From Thereva unica (taxonomy: Eukaryota > Arthropoda > Insecta > Diptera > Therevidae): DNA of 64,000 nt. Positions 33,671-45,460 of the stretch are shown one piece after another. Within the stretch, counting starts at the first letter, position 1. Each line of letters starts with the position of its first letter. The stretch covers positions 9,216,001 to 9,280,000 of the forward strand of contig OX465281.1 of the NCBI GenBank assembly GCA_949987705.1. The letters run 5' to 3'. A program made the position numbers and the translations under genes. The notes beneath the pieces were generated by a model. The model searched no databases, had not been told where the DNA came from, and saw only the letters and a program-made list of their open reading frames with translations.

Positions 33671-36600
33671 TCCTTGTTTCGTTATTTCAATTCAGTATCC
33701 TAGACTGTCCTGCAGATTCTTTAACTAGATTGGTTTTACAATGTTCGGTTGTTGTGCGCATGGTAAACCCCCAATCTGGAGGGCCAGATTCACATACTCC
33801 TTAAGTAATCCTATAAATCCGTTGAGCCCGTAAAAAAGTTACAATATAATGAAAATCTCAACCTGCTTAAGGTTCTTATTGTATGTATGTAACTGCAAAC
33901 GAAACCCTGTATGTCTTATTTAGGGCATACTCCAGAAAACAGGTGTAAGTTTAAGCATTCTTTTCGATTTTAAAAGTTGCAGGTGACATTTCTCAGTTGT
34001 TAAGTTGTAGTTTGAACTTGTTATCCTTATACTACTACGACAACAGTTTCATGGATGCCGCCTTTACTGCAATGAAATAAAACTTCGCTTTTTTATTCGC
34101 TCGACAGAAACTGCCCTCGATAATATAAGTTTTCTCAAATGTCTGAGTTTTCCTTTAGGTATTTCCATTTCTCAACTGCAACGAAGAAAAACTTGGAAAA
34201 ACCCGTCGCAGTCCATTTTTTCTGCCACGGACGAACGGCGTTGGACATAAATAAACCGCTCGGTCGGTGAAAGGCGAAAATGATGAGGCGTTATCTAACT
34301 CCTGATCTCCTTCTGCATCGTTGACAAACTATAATCCGCATAATTTACAAAAAAACGTCACCATCGAACCTGTACAAAAATAAATTCGCCCTGGAATCCG
34401 TGGACGACAAACACATAGACGACGACGATCTGGAAGTGCCTCGATGAGCGCAGCGTGAATGCACCGGGAAAGTCACTGCGGGATTACTATTATTATTATT
34501 ATTATTATTATGAAAGATGCGCCATACCGCTTTCAGCTGGGCCGGACTGCCACCATGCACTGCGGGGAATAAATAATGCACCGGTGACAATAATTGGACA
34601 TTCGGTCGCCTCCTCAGCACTTGTTTGCTATGCCCCGAGCTGTCTGTAGTCGTCTCCGATTTTTCTCAAGATTTTATGCCCGCAGCCCCGAATGCGTTTC
34701 GATGGAAATTGTTGCATCTTGCATCCAGCAGCAGCGAATCTGCGGGCAGCGCTGCGGCGTGGGCGGGAAGTGCATAGCGCGTTTTTATGGATCGATTTGT
34801 CATCGGGATTAGGATTATCGGTGCTAATACTTGCAAAAGACGCGATAATCTAGTTGATGAACATCGGAACGTGGGAATAAAGTACCTAAAAAACGTGCCA
34901 CGACCGTACGTCAAAAATTCCAGCGTTCGGATAAACTCTGGATGTAATATCGCGCGTGCATCGATGCGGAGTCGAGAGAAGCGGTACGACGCGCGGTAAC
35001 GTGACACTATAGTCTAGTAGGGAATCTCGAGTGCTTGTTCAGTCATCTCGGAGCTGGTTTCCGTCATCTTCTGAGATTTTGACTGATCCACTTCTGGATG
35101 CTGGGGTATCGATGCTGGGATTCTTTTCTTTTTCCTCGGAATTGCTACATCGCGGCAAGATGTCAGATGGAATCCATTTCCCAAGCGGTTCTGGAGAAAA
35201 AACGAGGCAAATCGACGAGGGAGTTGAAATTTCATCGGAGCGCAACCTTGATCTGGTTTGTGGTTGCGGAGTTTGGCTTCGTTAAAATCCATTTTCCGGC
35301 ATAATTTCACCTGCGAAAATGCTGCATTTCGATACCCTCGGATGCGAGATACGATTTCCATCCTCCGCCCGACACGATACGTGACACCTGGCGATGTTAC
35401 AAATATGAAGTTTCATTCCAATTAGAGGTGAAATTATTTTTTTTTAAATTTTTATTTATTTATTTACTTTTTCCCTTCCACCTGTGATGAATATAGTACT
35501 GCCTGTAGTTACCTGTGTGAAATTCACAGACTCGGCCCCGGCTACACGGTGAGATTATACGTGATATGAGTAGAAAATGCCCGCCCCGGTAGCTCGGAGG
35601 CACTTCACATCTGCCACGTGAGATTTACACCAGAAGACGCGCGGCGGCGGCGACGGCGACATTGGGCTGACAAATTTATTCGTGGACTCGTGTGGCGATG
35701 GTGGCTTTAAAGTGTTGCACCTTTTGAAATTCAGGTTGTGTGAATGATATCTGTTATGGGTAATAAAGCCGAGTTATGGCCTGTTAGTAAATTAAAGATA
35801 AAACGATGTTGTTTTAATGGAAACGACAATTTGAGTAAATACGTGCAGGAATACGTTTAATATCATATATTGTCATAAATATGCTCCTCCCTTGTTCTAT
35901 ATATATTTTTCGCTGTTGTTGTTGTTGTTCCTGTGCTTCACGTGCTTTTTTATTAGTGCTGCTTTTCACTCACCTTGCGTGGGGCTTCGGAATTGAGGAA
36001 TATGAATGAAAACAGAAATTACATTAAATTGCGACATTTTCAAGCCAGCTCCGACACAGAGTCGTTGGAATATTTGTGATTGTTGTGTACATAGGAGAAG
36101 TGCAAATTGCTTTTAGACATGCCACGTACAAAAACCCTTTTAAGTGACGCTTGTTCGTTTCGTTTTTATTGTGAACTGGAATTTATTAATCATTGCAATG
36201 ACACCTAATGTAATTGAAAAGTTTTGATTGATTTTCATATTTTATGTGAAAGTCTAACCTTATGAACTGCCACAAATGTCATGTCGTTCACATCATGGGG
36301 CAATGTCTGGTAGTACACTAACCCGAAGGATAGGAAAGTATATATGCATTAGATGGAGTCTATTGGGTGGTGTAAACCTAGACCGTAGACTTTGCCGTTG
36401 ATCACTTGAATGTTTTCCGAGTGCGGCAAAAACAATAGCATACCCTGCAAACATTCCGACTCGATATCGAAGCGAGAGCGATTCATAAAAAGCGAAAGCT
36501 TTCTTCGATAACGAAATCGAGAACGATTCGAAAGCGTTTTCGAAAATGATAAAAAAGGAACGCTATAACGAATCGCTTTTTAGATGGAATTGCGAAGGCT

Positions 36601-37299
36601 TTGCATGTATGTGTGTTTCGTTTTTTGGAATAAATATCGAATGAATCTCGAATGCTTTATATGCTTGTGCTCGTTTTGTTCCATTCACTTGTAATATTGA
36701 GAATGCTCACCAGCTTATTCCCATCGCGCTTGCGTTTCTTGCATAGTCATATGCACGCACTCATCTTCCGATAGCAAAACCCTCCAAAATCTCAAATTTT
36801 AAAGCAATTGGATGGGAGAATGAGACAAAACCATGGAAAGAGCGTACAAGCTTTAGGGGCCGTTTTAACGACTGTTTCTCGAATAATTCTCGACAAGTTT
36901 TCTTTCGGAAATAGCTCGAGAAAGCGAGCAGCCGAGAAGTTGTTTGCAGGGTAACCTCCAGTAAAATTCTACTTATAAGGTGCAACACTGACATTCTTCG
37001 GAGTTTACATATATGTGTTAGCTCTAAAAGCTCTTTGTTTAAGCTTTAAAAGCTTTTGTTTAAGCTTGATGCCTCGTCGGAAAGATCTCACTCTCATGAA
37101 TCCAGATCAATTCAGTTATCCGGAAAATTCCAATTTTCTACATTCCTCGCAATGACAATGACAATCAAACACTGCGTAGGTATTCTGGGGTGAAATTTAA
37201 AATACAAGCTATGTGGAATGTGCCTAACAATTTCTCACCCAATAAAGACCGATTGCAAAACTTTCTTGAAATCCTCAAAAATGCAAAGGAGTTATCCTT
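33671..37299. other. long stretch without recognisable genes
   Basis: Overlapping frames at 34345-35361 on both strands lie in GC-richer DNA but have no recognisable domain. There is a trinucleotide run GGCGGCGGCGACGGCGAC near 35643 and a GTT run near 35916. Around 36470-36600, words such as CGAAAGC, GCGATTC and AACGATTC alternate as a degenerate array. Consensus-like regulatory sites could not be defended. This is the largest transposon-poor block in the window and the best place to look for host regulatory or untranslated sequence. Confidence 0.4.
34479..34511. repeat. (ATT)n microsatellite
   Basis: An uninterrupted run of about eleven ATT/TTA units. On the complementary strand the run encodes poly-Asn within a short frame that is not otherwise supported. 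Confidence 0.9.
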
Positions 37300-37470
37300 T
37301 AAAACCTTTCGTTTAAGCTTTAAAAGAATTTAGTTTAGCTTTAAAAGCTTTTACTTGAGCTTTAACGGGCTGTGAAAGCCCTTAGTTGAGCTTTTAAAGC
37401 TTTTGTTTGAGATTTTAAAGCTTTTAATTAAGCTTTTAGAGCTCAAATTATTTAAGCTTTTATTTGATGC
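37300..37470. repeat. AAGCTTTTAAAGCTTTT minisatellite
   Basis: About eight imperfect units of 18-22 bp built on AGCTTTTAAAGCTTTTGTTT. A shorter island of the same words lies at 37020-37070. HindIII-like AAGCTT hexamers recur in it. It is non-coding. Confidence 0.75.
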
Positions 37471-37689
37471 AACTTAGGGCACTTTCCAGAAATCACCAGT
37501 TCACCAATTCGCAACTACCGTTTTGGTATAGCTGCCACATTGGTAAGCTGATCAAAATTAGTGTGGTTAGTTCTTACCGAGTTTTAGATATTGTTAAGTG
37601 GTGGATTTTCGCACAAAAACTGGACATTTGTGTTTTTTCGTGTACAATCCATTTGACTTGGTATTTTTCGAGATATGAATTTTACATAG

Positions 37690-37975
37690 ATGAAGTGCCG
37701 GTAGGATCGGCGGGCAGGGCATCTAGCTCGTATGAGCGAAGATGAGCCTGCTCAGAAAATGCTCTGCAGTAAGGCCTTTGGGATGCGACAGCGACGGAGA
37801 CCCAACCTTCGCTGGAAGGATAGCGTAGACCAGGACGCTCAGAGCTTAGGGATGACAAACTGGATGACATCGGCTCCACCGGTGGAGAGAACAGTTGCGA
37901 GAGGCCAGGACCGGATCCCGGTTGTAGAGCCGTTAGAGAGAGAAGTGCCGCAAAGCACGGGCACGTGGGTCTTGA
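37690..37975 (+). pseudogene. RTE-like LINE C-terminal fragment
   Basis: Frame 37732-38055 reads MSEDEPAQKMLCSKAFGMRQ, RRRPNLRWKDSVDQDAQSL, then DRIPVVEPLE. The blocks RRRP..RW.DSV..D...LG and the final 'DR..W...' region are typical of the RTE/BovB C-terminus. The terminal ..GGACCGGATCCCGGTTGTAGAGCC recurs on the minus strand at 57471-57515 and 57908-57985. The catalytic region is absent. Confidence 0.65.
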
Positions 37976-38040
37976 GACGCCGCCATGGATCTAACAGTAT
38001 GTTGAGTATACTACATTGCTTATTGTATTTCAGTTTAGTT
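37976..38040 (+). repeat. single unit of the hAT family 3 internal tandem repeat
   Basis: GAGACGCCGCCATGGATCTA then GTATGTTGAGTATACTACATTGC matches the repeat unit inside 48623-52527 (GCCGCCAT..ATCTAA.GGTAT..TGAGTATA.CATATTGC). It abuts the end of the RTE fragment. Confidence 0.6.
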
Positions 38041-38329
38041 TCAATAACGTCATGACTTACATATTGTTTGACAGCTGCGTAATTTTTAAATTGCCATTAA
38101 ATGGAATGATTCAATTTAATGACAATTTTACATTACAAAAGGTAGGCCATAAAACTATTGTTACTGAACTGAAGTGAAAAAGCCCCAAATTGCCAAGTTC
38201 AAATTTCATCAAAGATCGCCTGCCTGAGCGGTTTCCGAGATATAAGCATTTTTATGTTGAAAACCATCGAAATTTGTATTGCTTGAAACCTTATCAAAAA
38301 TTGGAACCAACACTTAGCGAAATTCAATG

Positions 38330-38440
38330 ACAGAAGGCTCGAAAGCTCACCCAACGCTAAAGCTCATTAAAGTAACAAACCAAGCATAGCAAAGTTCACC
38401 CGAGTACTCCAGCCCGAAAGTTCATCCAAGACACAGCGAA
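38330..38440 (-). repeat. CTTGGGTGAGCTTT degenerate minisatellite, island 1
   Basis: The complement contains successive GGATGAACTTTCGGGCTG, GGGTGAACTTT and GGGTGAGCTTTCG words spaced about 30-35 bp. Sister islands lie at 40110-40290 and 42640-42740. Confidence 0.5.
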
Positions 38441-38445
38441 ATATT

Positions 38446-38512
38446 GCAACATAACAAGTACAACATGACGAACTGATAGTACAAATGGTGACTCGTAAGC
38501 TTGGAAAAAACC
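38446..38512 (+). mobile_element. family A LINE 3' UTR fragment
   Basis: Matches the final part of the reference 3' UTR: AAGTACAACATGACGAACTG, ATAGTACAAATGGTGACTC.TAAGCTT, then a short A run. No ORF2 sequence precedes it. Confidence 0.6.
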
Positions 38513-40097
38513 GCTTCGAAGGTAAACAGTGCATAGTTTCACGTTTATCTTTTTAAAAAGGAGAATGATATCGTTAGTTCTTTTGCTGACCATAAGACGC
38601 TGACCACATAGTTTGGCTTAAATGGCATAACAAAAGTGATAATCTAGTTGGTACAGGCCACCGTGTCTCTTGTTTATCAGTGAGCTGCGTAAGCCGTATA
38701 GTGGTCCCTCATTCGTTACCATCGCCATCGTTTTAATTCGATCTTTACAGCTAGTCGTGACTTCCGTAATGGGTCAGTTGTACCATAGAGAATTTAATTA
38801 TTATTGATATCATGGCAATTACACTTAGAAAGGACTATCCTGAGCACAGTAGCATTTCCTCTCTTATAGAGTTAGAGAGTTGTCCCTCAATTCCGCGGAT
38901 GGTTTAACTTTTAATCGCGCTTTTCAAACATGACTTAACTTCTGGTTAACTCTTTTAATCATAAAAAATCGGAAACATTTTCAACTTAAACTAATTTTAA
39001 AATATTTCTAACTTTCAAAGATTAAAGAACCTCAAGGCAATTTATAATTTGCGAATACTTTTCCTCCTCGTTACTTCTTCCACATAGTACTATAAGGGCG
39101 TCCTTAGGAGCTTCGCAACTTATACCCAGGATAACGCAGAGTCTCGTTCGTCTACGACGAATTCCATTCAAACTGCGAGGAGTAAACAGCATTATTTTTC
39201 TTCGAATGCATTTCGTAATCTTTTAACGAGTATCCTCTCCGTTTGTCGAAGTAATACAGGAATTACGGTGAACTAGGAATAAATTCCTAATGCAAACTCC
39301 CAAAAGATTATCCTACATAGACGAAGGACGAAGAAAATACGTAATAGAAACTTTCTTCATAAGAAGATCCTTTTCGAAAGTTGAGAGAGAGAAAACTTTG
39401 CCATATTTTTTTTCCAGCAGTTCTTGTTCGGAGGGGCTCCAACTGCGCCAGAGGAGCCCCGAATGGAAATTCATTTATTTCCGAATTGTAAGTTTCGAGG
39501 CAAGTTTCTCTCAAGTAACAAAGATGCAATTCATCCTGAGTTTATCTTGGCAACTTGAACTCATTTCTATTAGTTTACTCTTGCTGAAGGAATGATTTGT
39601 TGGAATTTGTTTGAAAATTTATTCCACAGTTACTTTTCCTGCTTGTAATGCCGGCGAATGGGTTGCGGAATGGCTAAATTATTATGTAACTTATGAAATA
39701 AACAATTTGCGGAGTTTGAATTGTTGTGTGGGCACCGCACGGAGATGGTGAAGGGTTGAGGGAAATGTATTTTGCTAAAAAGCCCTCGGGAGGGTTTTAA
39801 CATTTTTCACGTTCTATTGGTCAAAGGGAAATTCTTTTTGTATAAGAAAATAGTTTCTTGTGTGGAATGCATTGCATTTGTGGCTGCTTTTTCGGATTTA
39901 GTCTTTTAATGGTACTTCGCAAAAAGAGTTATGAAATTGCAAGAAATATCTGTGTAATTTAACGCAGGGAAAAGTATGATGTGCTGTATCAACGATTTAT
40001 GTATATAGTGTATCCCACCTGAATTATTCATCTACATCCATATTAATCGTTAATGGTATATAAGAAGTATAGTTATGCCCGTACTGGACCATCTATT
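38513..40097. other. no recognisable gene
   Basis: AT-rich, with short frames only (39290-39595 + and its complement overlap, without motif). No repeat shared with other parts of the window was recognised. Confidence 0.4.
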
Positions 40098-40109
40098 TTA
40101 ATATATTGC

Positions 40110-40290
40110 ACAATGGGGCTTTTGGTTTGCGCTTCGGGCTGAAGCTTTTGCAGCTTGTGTCTTGGGTTGAATGGGTGCTCCGCCTGTGCGGAGCTTTTTG
40201 AACTTCGCAGTGGTGGGTCTTGTATAGGATCTTGAGGAAGCTTTAAGCTTAGTATATCTTGGATGGGCTTTCATGTTGCAGAGTCCTGAC
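40110..40290 (+). repeat. CTTGGGTGAGCTTT degenerate minisatellite, island 2
   Basis: GGGCTTTTGG, GGGCTGAAGCTTTTGCA, CTTGGGTTGAATGGG, GGAGCTTTTTGAACTTCGCA and CTTGGATGGGCTTTC follow at irregular 30-40 bp intervals. It resembles islands at 38330 and 42640. Confidence 0.5.
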
Positions 40291-40894
40291 TGAGATCTTG
40301 TGGTGTTGCGAAAAATTTTCAATAACAATAAGAATAATATTCCATTTATGTGGGGGGAGAGCGCCTAAAACCGTTCGAGGTAGACCAAATCGTTAAACGA
40401 AGCCAATACTAGTTCGAAGCAACAATTTTTATGCGTGAATAGATTCTTTGTTGATAACTCACAAGCTAACGATCTGTGATCTTGTATTCTCTCTGAAAGA
40501 CACAGTTGCAACAATATGTTGGAAGGTGTAGCCATATATCTGACTATATGCTAGTCAATTCTGGTTCTGATGAACTTTCAGCATGGCTCTAAGGCCAAAA
40601 TTTATCACCCAAGACTACACAGATGATATTGTCATCATGTAAACTGACGAAACAGATAGAAATATTTCAAGGCGTTTGCGAACCGACATGACTTGGTCTC
40701 CAGAAGGGTGCTAGCGTAGGCCTAGGACCCGACAAAAACGATTCTGGTACTATATACCCGAAAAGAAATACTGGTGAGATTGACAGAAATTGTTATTACA
40801 GGTAGAGGTTTTTCAGAAGAAGCCAAATGTTTAGGGGCGATCCTAGATGTCAAATCCTACTCGAACCACCGCATCAACGTTTTAGTGAGTGTGG

Positions 40895-41765
40895 TTTGAC
40901 TTGGTTTAAGTGATTATGGCACCCTATTCAACTAACTGTTGGCTCGAAGCCTTTGGAAGAACTGTCTTGTCGATTTTTTTCAAAGTAGTATTGTATAACG
41001 TCGAATCTAAGGCCGACACCATCTCTTCCAGTGTTCCTCAAGGCTCAATATTATTACCATCTCTTTTTCTAGTTCTTATAAATGACCTGACTGACTGTGA
41101 ACTGACCACGCATTTCGACATCGACTGAAAACGACGACGTTAAATGTCGTTTTGGGCTCACACAAGAATTTTTAATATTATTTGTAACTCTTCGCGTTTG
41201 CGGACAATGTCAAAAGTAACAATGTTATTACTGCGGTTATATTGCATTTTGCATACTTTTCGGGGGTAGTTATTTTGTGAAAACCGAATGTCACATGAAC
41301 CTAACATTCAACACGTGAACCTAAATTGAAATTTGAAGAAAATAATGTCGTTTTCATAAAGCGTCGATATCAAGTGTCGAATTACGTGAACTGCACCTTG
41401 TTTTTAATCCCCTCTAATCCACTTTATAGATTTGCTGATGACGGTGTCTGCGTTACTCCTATAGCTTCGATAATGTAATACAAGTTCCTTTGTCACAGAC
41501 CTTACCTTCATGATCCTCAGCTCGTGTCCAATTCGACTCGAACTCGTCCTTGGTTTGGTTCGCAAGAATATGTTGAACTCAACGCAGTAAAATTGAAGTA
41601 CTGGCGCACTCCTAATGCTCCACATTCCTCCCATTTTAGTGGAGGGTCTAGAGTAAACAGCAGTCGGTCTCTTAATATCATAGGCATAACATTGCCGAGG
41701 ATCTGCGTTGGTATAATTTCATACTCCAAATTGCTAAACAAGCGTCCAAGTTCCTGAGATTTTCG
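40895..41765 (+). pseudogene. family A LINE RT fragment
   Basis: Follows the reference from about 6890 to 7450: SSVPQGSILLPSLFLVLIND, then after a 314-bp insertion FADDG-equivalent DNA (TTTGCTGATGACGG), GTGTCCAATTC, the NRVEFNASKTKYC-equivalent segment and TTCCTGAGATT. Catalytic Asp codons are preserved but the frame shifts several times. Confidence 0.75.
41091..41404. mobile_element. MITE-like insertion inside family A fragment
   Basis: About 314 bp interrupts the LINE between DNA equivalent to 7068 and 7070 of the reference. The ends are imperfect inverted repeats: GTCGAAATGCGTGGTCAGTT (complement of left) against GTCGAATTACGTGAACTGC (right), with an internal ACGACGACGTTAAATGTCGT hairpin. 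The target duplication was not resolved. Confidence 0.6.
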
Positions 41766-42380
41766 CCGAACTCCGCCGTCGTCTGGTCTCAAGTCCAGGG
41801 TGTGAAAGAAGGAGAGGGGTCGACTAGAAATAAAACGCATAGATATACGAAATAACTATTCACATGGCAACATTCAAGTCTGGGGCTATTCACACCTCGT
41901 TGACGAATTCTCAACGTTACTGTACTACTCCGCCAAGATTGACTGATCTGGTCCTTGAATAAAACTTAAGTCTACTCGTAAGAAGGCAAATCATCGAGAA
42001 TGAAACTAGGTGCTAAATTCCATTTTTACTAGCAATTGGACAGCCTGATGAAGAAGTTTCGGAGATTTTTGGTAGGACTGCCACAGAACTTGTAGATCTA
42101 CATGGGTTTCAAATCAAAGGATCATGTATTACTCATCGGAAGGCTCGTGATCACTTATGGAGCATTACTGCGGTGGTAGAACCAAGCTTAACTACAAAAC
42201 TAAGCCACATTCAAGAATGGCCTACCTCTAGATCATCCGAGCTATACGTACTTTGCTGACGGCAGCGCTGAAGAATCTTCTTTACTTGACATCGCTCCAT
42301 TTGTACTTGCAGAAACCCGCTATAAAACTAAACTTAAGCTCACCTCGGATATGGTCTTCAGCGGGGAGATTTTAATATGC

Positions 42381-44794
42381 CAGAAGAGAAGAGATCTCAG
42401 AAACGATAATGTGTTATCAAATTGAAAGATCTAACAGTTTAGGTTTACTTCCGTGTACACAAAAAAGGCTATCTTGGATTTCCTCTAGAACACCAAAGGA
42501 TAAACTCGTACTGCACACGTATTTGAGTACAAGTTACACGTATAGCTATGCGTTCCTGGCGCAAGCTCTGGTTTGGGAATTGGTTGAAGCTTGTTTCAGG
42601 TGTGGTGGCGGGCTCTGCTGTGAACTTCATTCGAAACAACAACCGAGCTTTTGAGTGGTGAGCTTTGGGTACGCCATCTGTGTGAAATTGGGTGAACTTC
42701 ATAGTGGTATGTTAGTGTATCTTGGGTGAGCTTTTATGCTGGGTAATGTTCCGTAGAAATCGCTAAAAGGTCTTCAATAATAATAGTAAAAATTATATTT
42801 AATTTACGCTGATTCGACGGGTGATTTAGTGTCAGATAGACCAGATAGACTAGGCAGACCCGATAGTCACAAGAAAGTAAGAAAAAAAATAAAGTAGCTA
42901 ATAAATGGAAAATCCATAAGGTCTTAAAGAGTATTGTACTAAATTTCTCATAGACCAACACAATCAATAATACACAGCAATGACTGCACATACCAATAAA
43001 CACTATGTTTGCCCCAACATCTGGCCATTTCTTCAATATCATACATATCAAATCCCCAAATCTAAAATTAATTCACCATCCCTTTATGTCATTTTTATGT
43101 CTTACATCATCTTCCAGCAAAAACTACGGAAATGTCGACAAACTAAGGCACCTAAATCTGTCCAATGCCCTGTCCCAAAAGATTGTCTTATAAGGGAACC
43201 TACAGGTCTCCAAGAAAACGAAGCAAAAAGCCTGCTCGATCCATTCTCTCTTGTCATTGAATATCTGGCTATCAATCAAACATGGTTCAGCTCGAAAAAA
43301 AAAATTATTCAAAAATCTCCTTTAGATTGAATTCAAATCAATCGTCCTTTGAGTCTGATAAATACCAGCGTTCCCAAGCTCCCGAAGGATATCTGGGACA
43401 GCAGCGTCCTGCCGAGAGCCTTTCAACCGAACGAAATAAATGGAATTTGCTACAAACGTCCAAAAGTATATTTACACTTGCCTAAGCTTGGGATTCGGAG
43501 ATAAGCAGGAACGAAACCGTGAGATCCTATAAGGGCCGGAAACATATTTTCATTTTTTTGCCACCCCGCCCAGACCCGGGGGCCCGGCCGCCGCCCCCCG
43601 AACGCTTTTCGGCAGAATCCATCACCTAGTGGCACTCGTTCTTTTTCATCTACTTCTAGTTATATATGCACAGCCCGAGGGCTTTTTGTAGGGTTTCGGT
43701 CCAATGATTAATCTCCCTTTGACATTGAACTAAAATGGAATCCTCTTGACTTTTTGGGGGCCCGATAAATAAGATGACCTGCCCGCCGCCCCCATCCCCC
43801 CTTTTTGCGGATAGATAGATACTGGAATTTTGAGACGGGAACCGGTGGGGGGCGGGTGGGGGGCCACTTGTTGACTTTCATGAGAAATGTTGAGGTTATT
43901 CCGAGCCTAAATACCATCTGTGTGCCAGGCATCGGGGCCCATTAGGAGAGTTTTCTAAAATTGAATTTGTTTCTACCACTTATCTAGGTCAGAGCTTAAA
44001 TGAAAACTTTAAGAGCGGAACGTTATTTTTCAGGACCCCAGGACTATTTTTCTCCGGCGTTTTATTTATACCGCCCTCCGAATACAAAAGCCTTTTTTTG
44101 TTTGCATGGAAATTGGTGCTTGTTGAAACCTGGAGAGGAGCGGAACTTTATAAAACACACACAAAATGGGACATCGGGCTGCCCGGGTATTTTTTTGGGG
44201 CTCGCGGGTAAAAATATTTCGAAGTAGGAATATCGTCATCGTAAACTTTTGTCGATGGTGCTGGCAAAACTGGCTCTGCTCTTGTTCGTAAAGTCTTATT
44301 AACTTCCGCGATGTAACCTAGGGCATAAACCTTCTTAATATTGTGGAGTGTGGGAGTAGCACGGGCAACAATAAATGCTTAAATATGCAGGTTTAGGAAT
44401 AAGTTTTGTATTTTAATCGCTTTTGGGTATTTTCTAAAGGAATTAATTTTTTAAATTGGATAAACAATTAAACGTTCGCGTTTTCTTGTCATATGCCTAC
44501 TTTATACCTAAATATAATTAGTAGCGGCTGAAATTCAAATCTCTTCACATTCAATCTTCCATACCTAACTTCTATCCTAACCAACAGAGTACCTTGAAGA
44601 ACAGGAAACCTTTGGACCTTTGGAGAAAGTCTAATAAAATAGATCGGGCTAATTCTATTTTTCCACGTCAGTCACTGGGATAATTTTCTAGACTGAGTTT
44701 TCAGGTCCAATTGCTTTATCACCTCAGATTCATAGCCTTGGGCACTTGAAACAAAGATAAGTGCGTTCTCGTTTTTAGCGGATTTTGTTAAATT
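42381..44794. other. no recognisable gene; GC-rich patches at 43.55-43.87 kb
   Basis: Contains the third CTTGGGTGAGCTTT island (42640-42740). Around 43560-43610 and 43775-43870 are C- and G-runs (CCCGGGGGCCCGG, GGTGGGGGGCGGGTGGGGGG) that stand out against the AT-rich background. The G-run side could form G-quadruplexes. Frames at 42980-43330 and 43124-43312 overlap on opposite strands without motifs. Confidence 0.45.
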
Positions 44795-44939
44795 ATGCTA
44801 GAGGTAATGAAAGGGTAATAAAATAGGTAATAAAATGGTAATATAATAAATCATCTACTAATAGCTAAAAAAGCCTTTTATGCCCAAAAGTAAAAACTGT
44901 ACTCACAATTAAGATATGAAACTCTCACTCTATAAAGCA

Positions 44940-45460
44940 GTAACACGACCAGTACGGTGCTATTTTATCCAGCTTGGACTATAACCCAGATTATAGAGGA
45001 AAGAGTCAACATATTTGAGAAAGTTCATAGGTAGATAATAGCCTCAACGAGAGGGAATGGAATATGGAGAAGGAAATACAACGAGTTATAAGAAATTTTT
45101 GACAATCCATAATTCTCAGTTTTCATAAATAGCATACTAAGATTAGCCGACCACGTAATTAGGATGAAGGGCAATCGTATCTCAAAAGACGGTGATTAGA
45201 CTGTTCGTTCCTACGTACGTTCCTCACGAACCTTTTAGATGAACGGAGAAGTGGAGATGATGAGGGGCTTGATCCCCACTTCCCCGTTCCTCTAAAAGCT
45301 CGTGAGGAACGTACGTAGGAACGAACAGTCTAATCACCGTCAAACGGCTTTTGGCACCAGAAATTTCGGGAAACAGACCAGTAGGCCAATTTAGAAGGTG
45401 ATGGATATACTCTGTAATGGCTGATGCAGTGGCAGCACTTAACATTAGGAACTGTCTCGA
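44940..45460 (+). pseudogene. RTE-like LINE C-terminal fragment, interrupted
   Basis: Conceptual translation gives ERVNIFEKVHR, NGIWRRKYN.EL, ILRLADHVIRMKGNRIS (equivalent to 'LRWAGHV.RM..NR.P'), then beyond a foldback insertion NRPVGQFRR.WIYSVMADAV and LNIRN. These match the RTE C-terminal order. The frame is broken by stops and by the insertion at 45188-45341. Confidence 0.65.
45188..45341. mobile_element. foldback MITE, 154 bp
   Basis: The arms of about 67 bp (GACGGTGATTAGACTGTTCG.. and the exact complement at the right) differ at only about four positions and surround a 17-bp spacer. It splits the RTE fragment between the VIRMKGNRIS and NRPVGQF segments, so it is younger than that copy. 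Superfamily unknown. Confidence 0.85.

Larger units (their letters stand above)
40590..42380 (+). pseudogene. LOA/I-type LINE RT, interrupted by family A LINE
   Basis: Left part (40590-40880): YTDDIVIM with a stop in place of the YADD neighbourhood, a segment equivalent to 'GLG..P.KT.LVL.TRK', then CLGAILDVKSYSNHRIN. Right part (about 42130-42380): VITYGALLRW, then AIRTLLTAALKNLLYLTSLHL, the C-terminal region that follows in LOA/I-type elements. Between them lies a family A LINE fragment (40895-41765), so the later LINE inserted into this copy. Frames are broken throughout. Confidence 0.65.

Noticed and set aside
34345..35361. Cluster of short frames on both strands as a host gene
   Set aside because: No recognisable protein family, no consistent strand, and no splice sites linking frames. 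Left as unexplained low-copy DNA.
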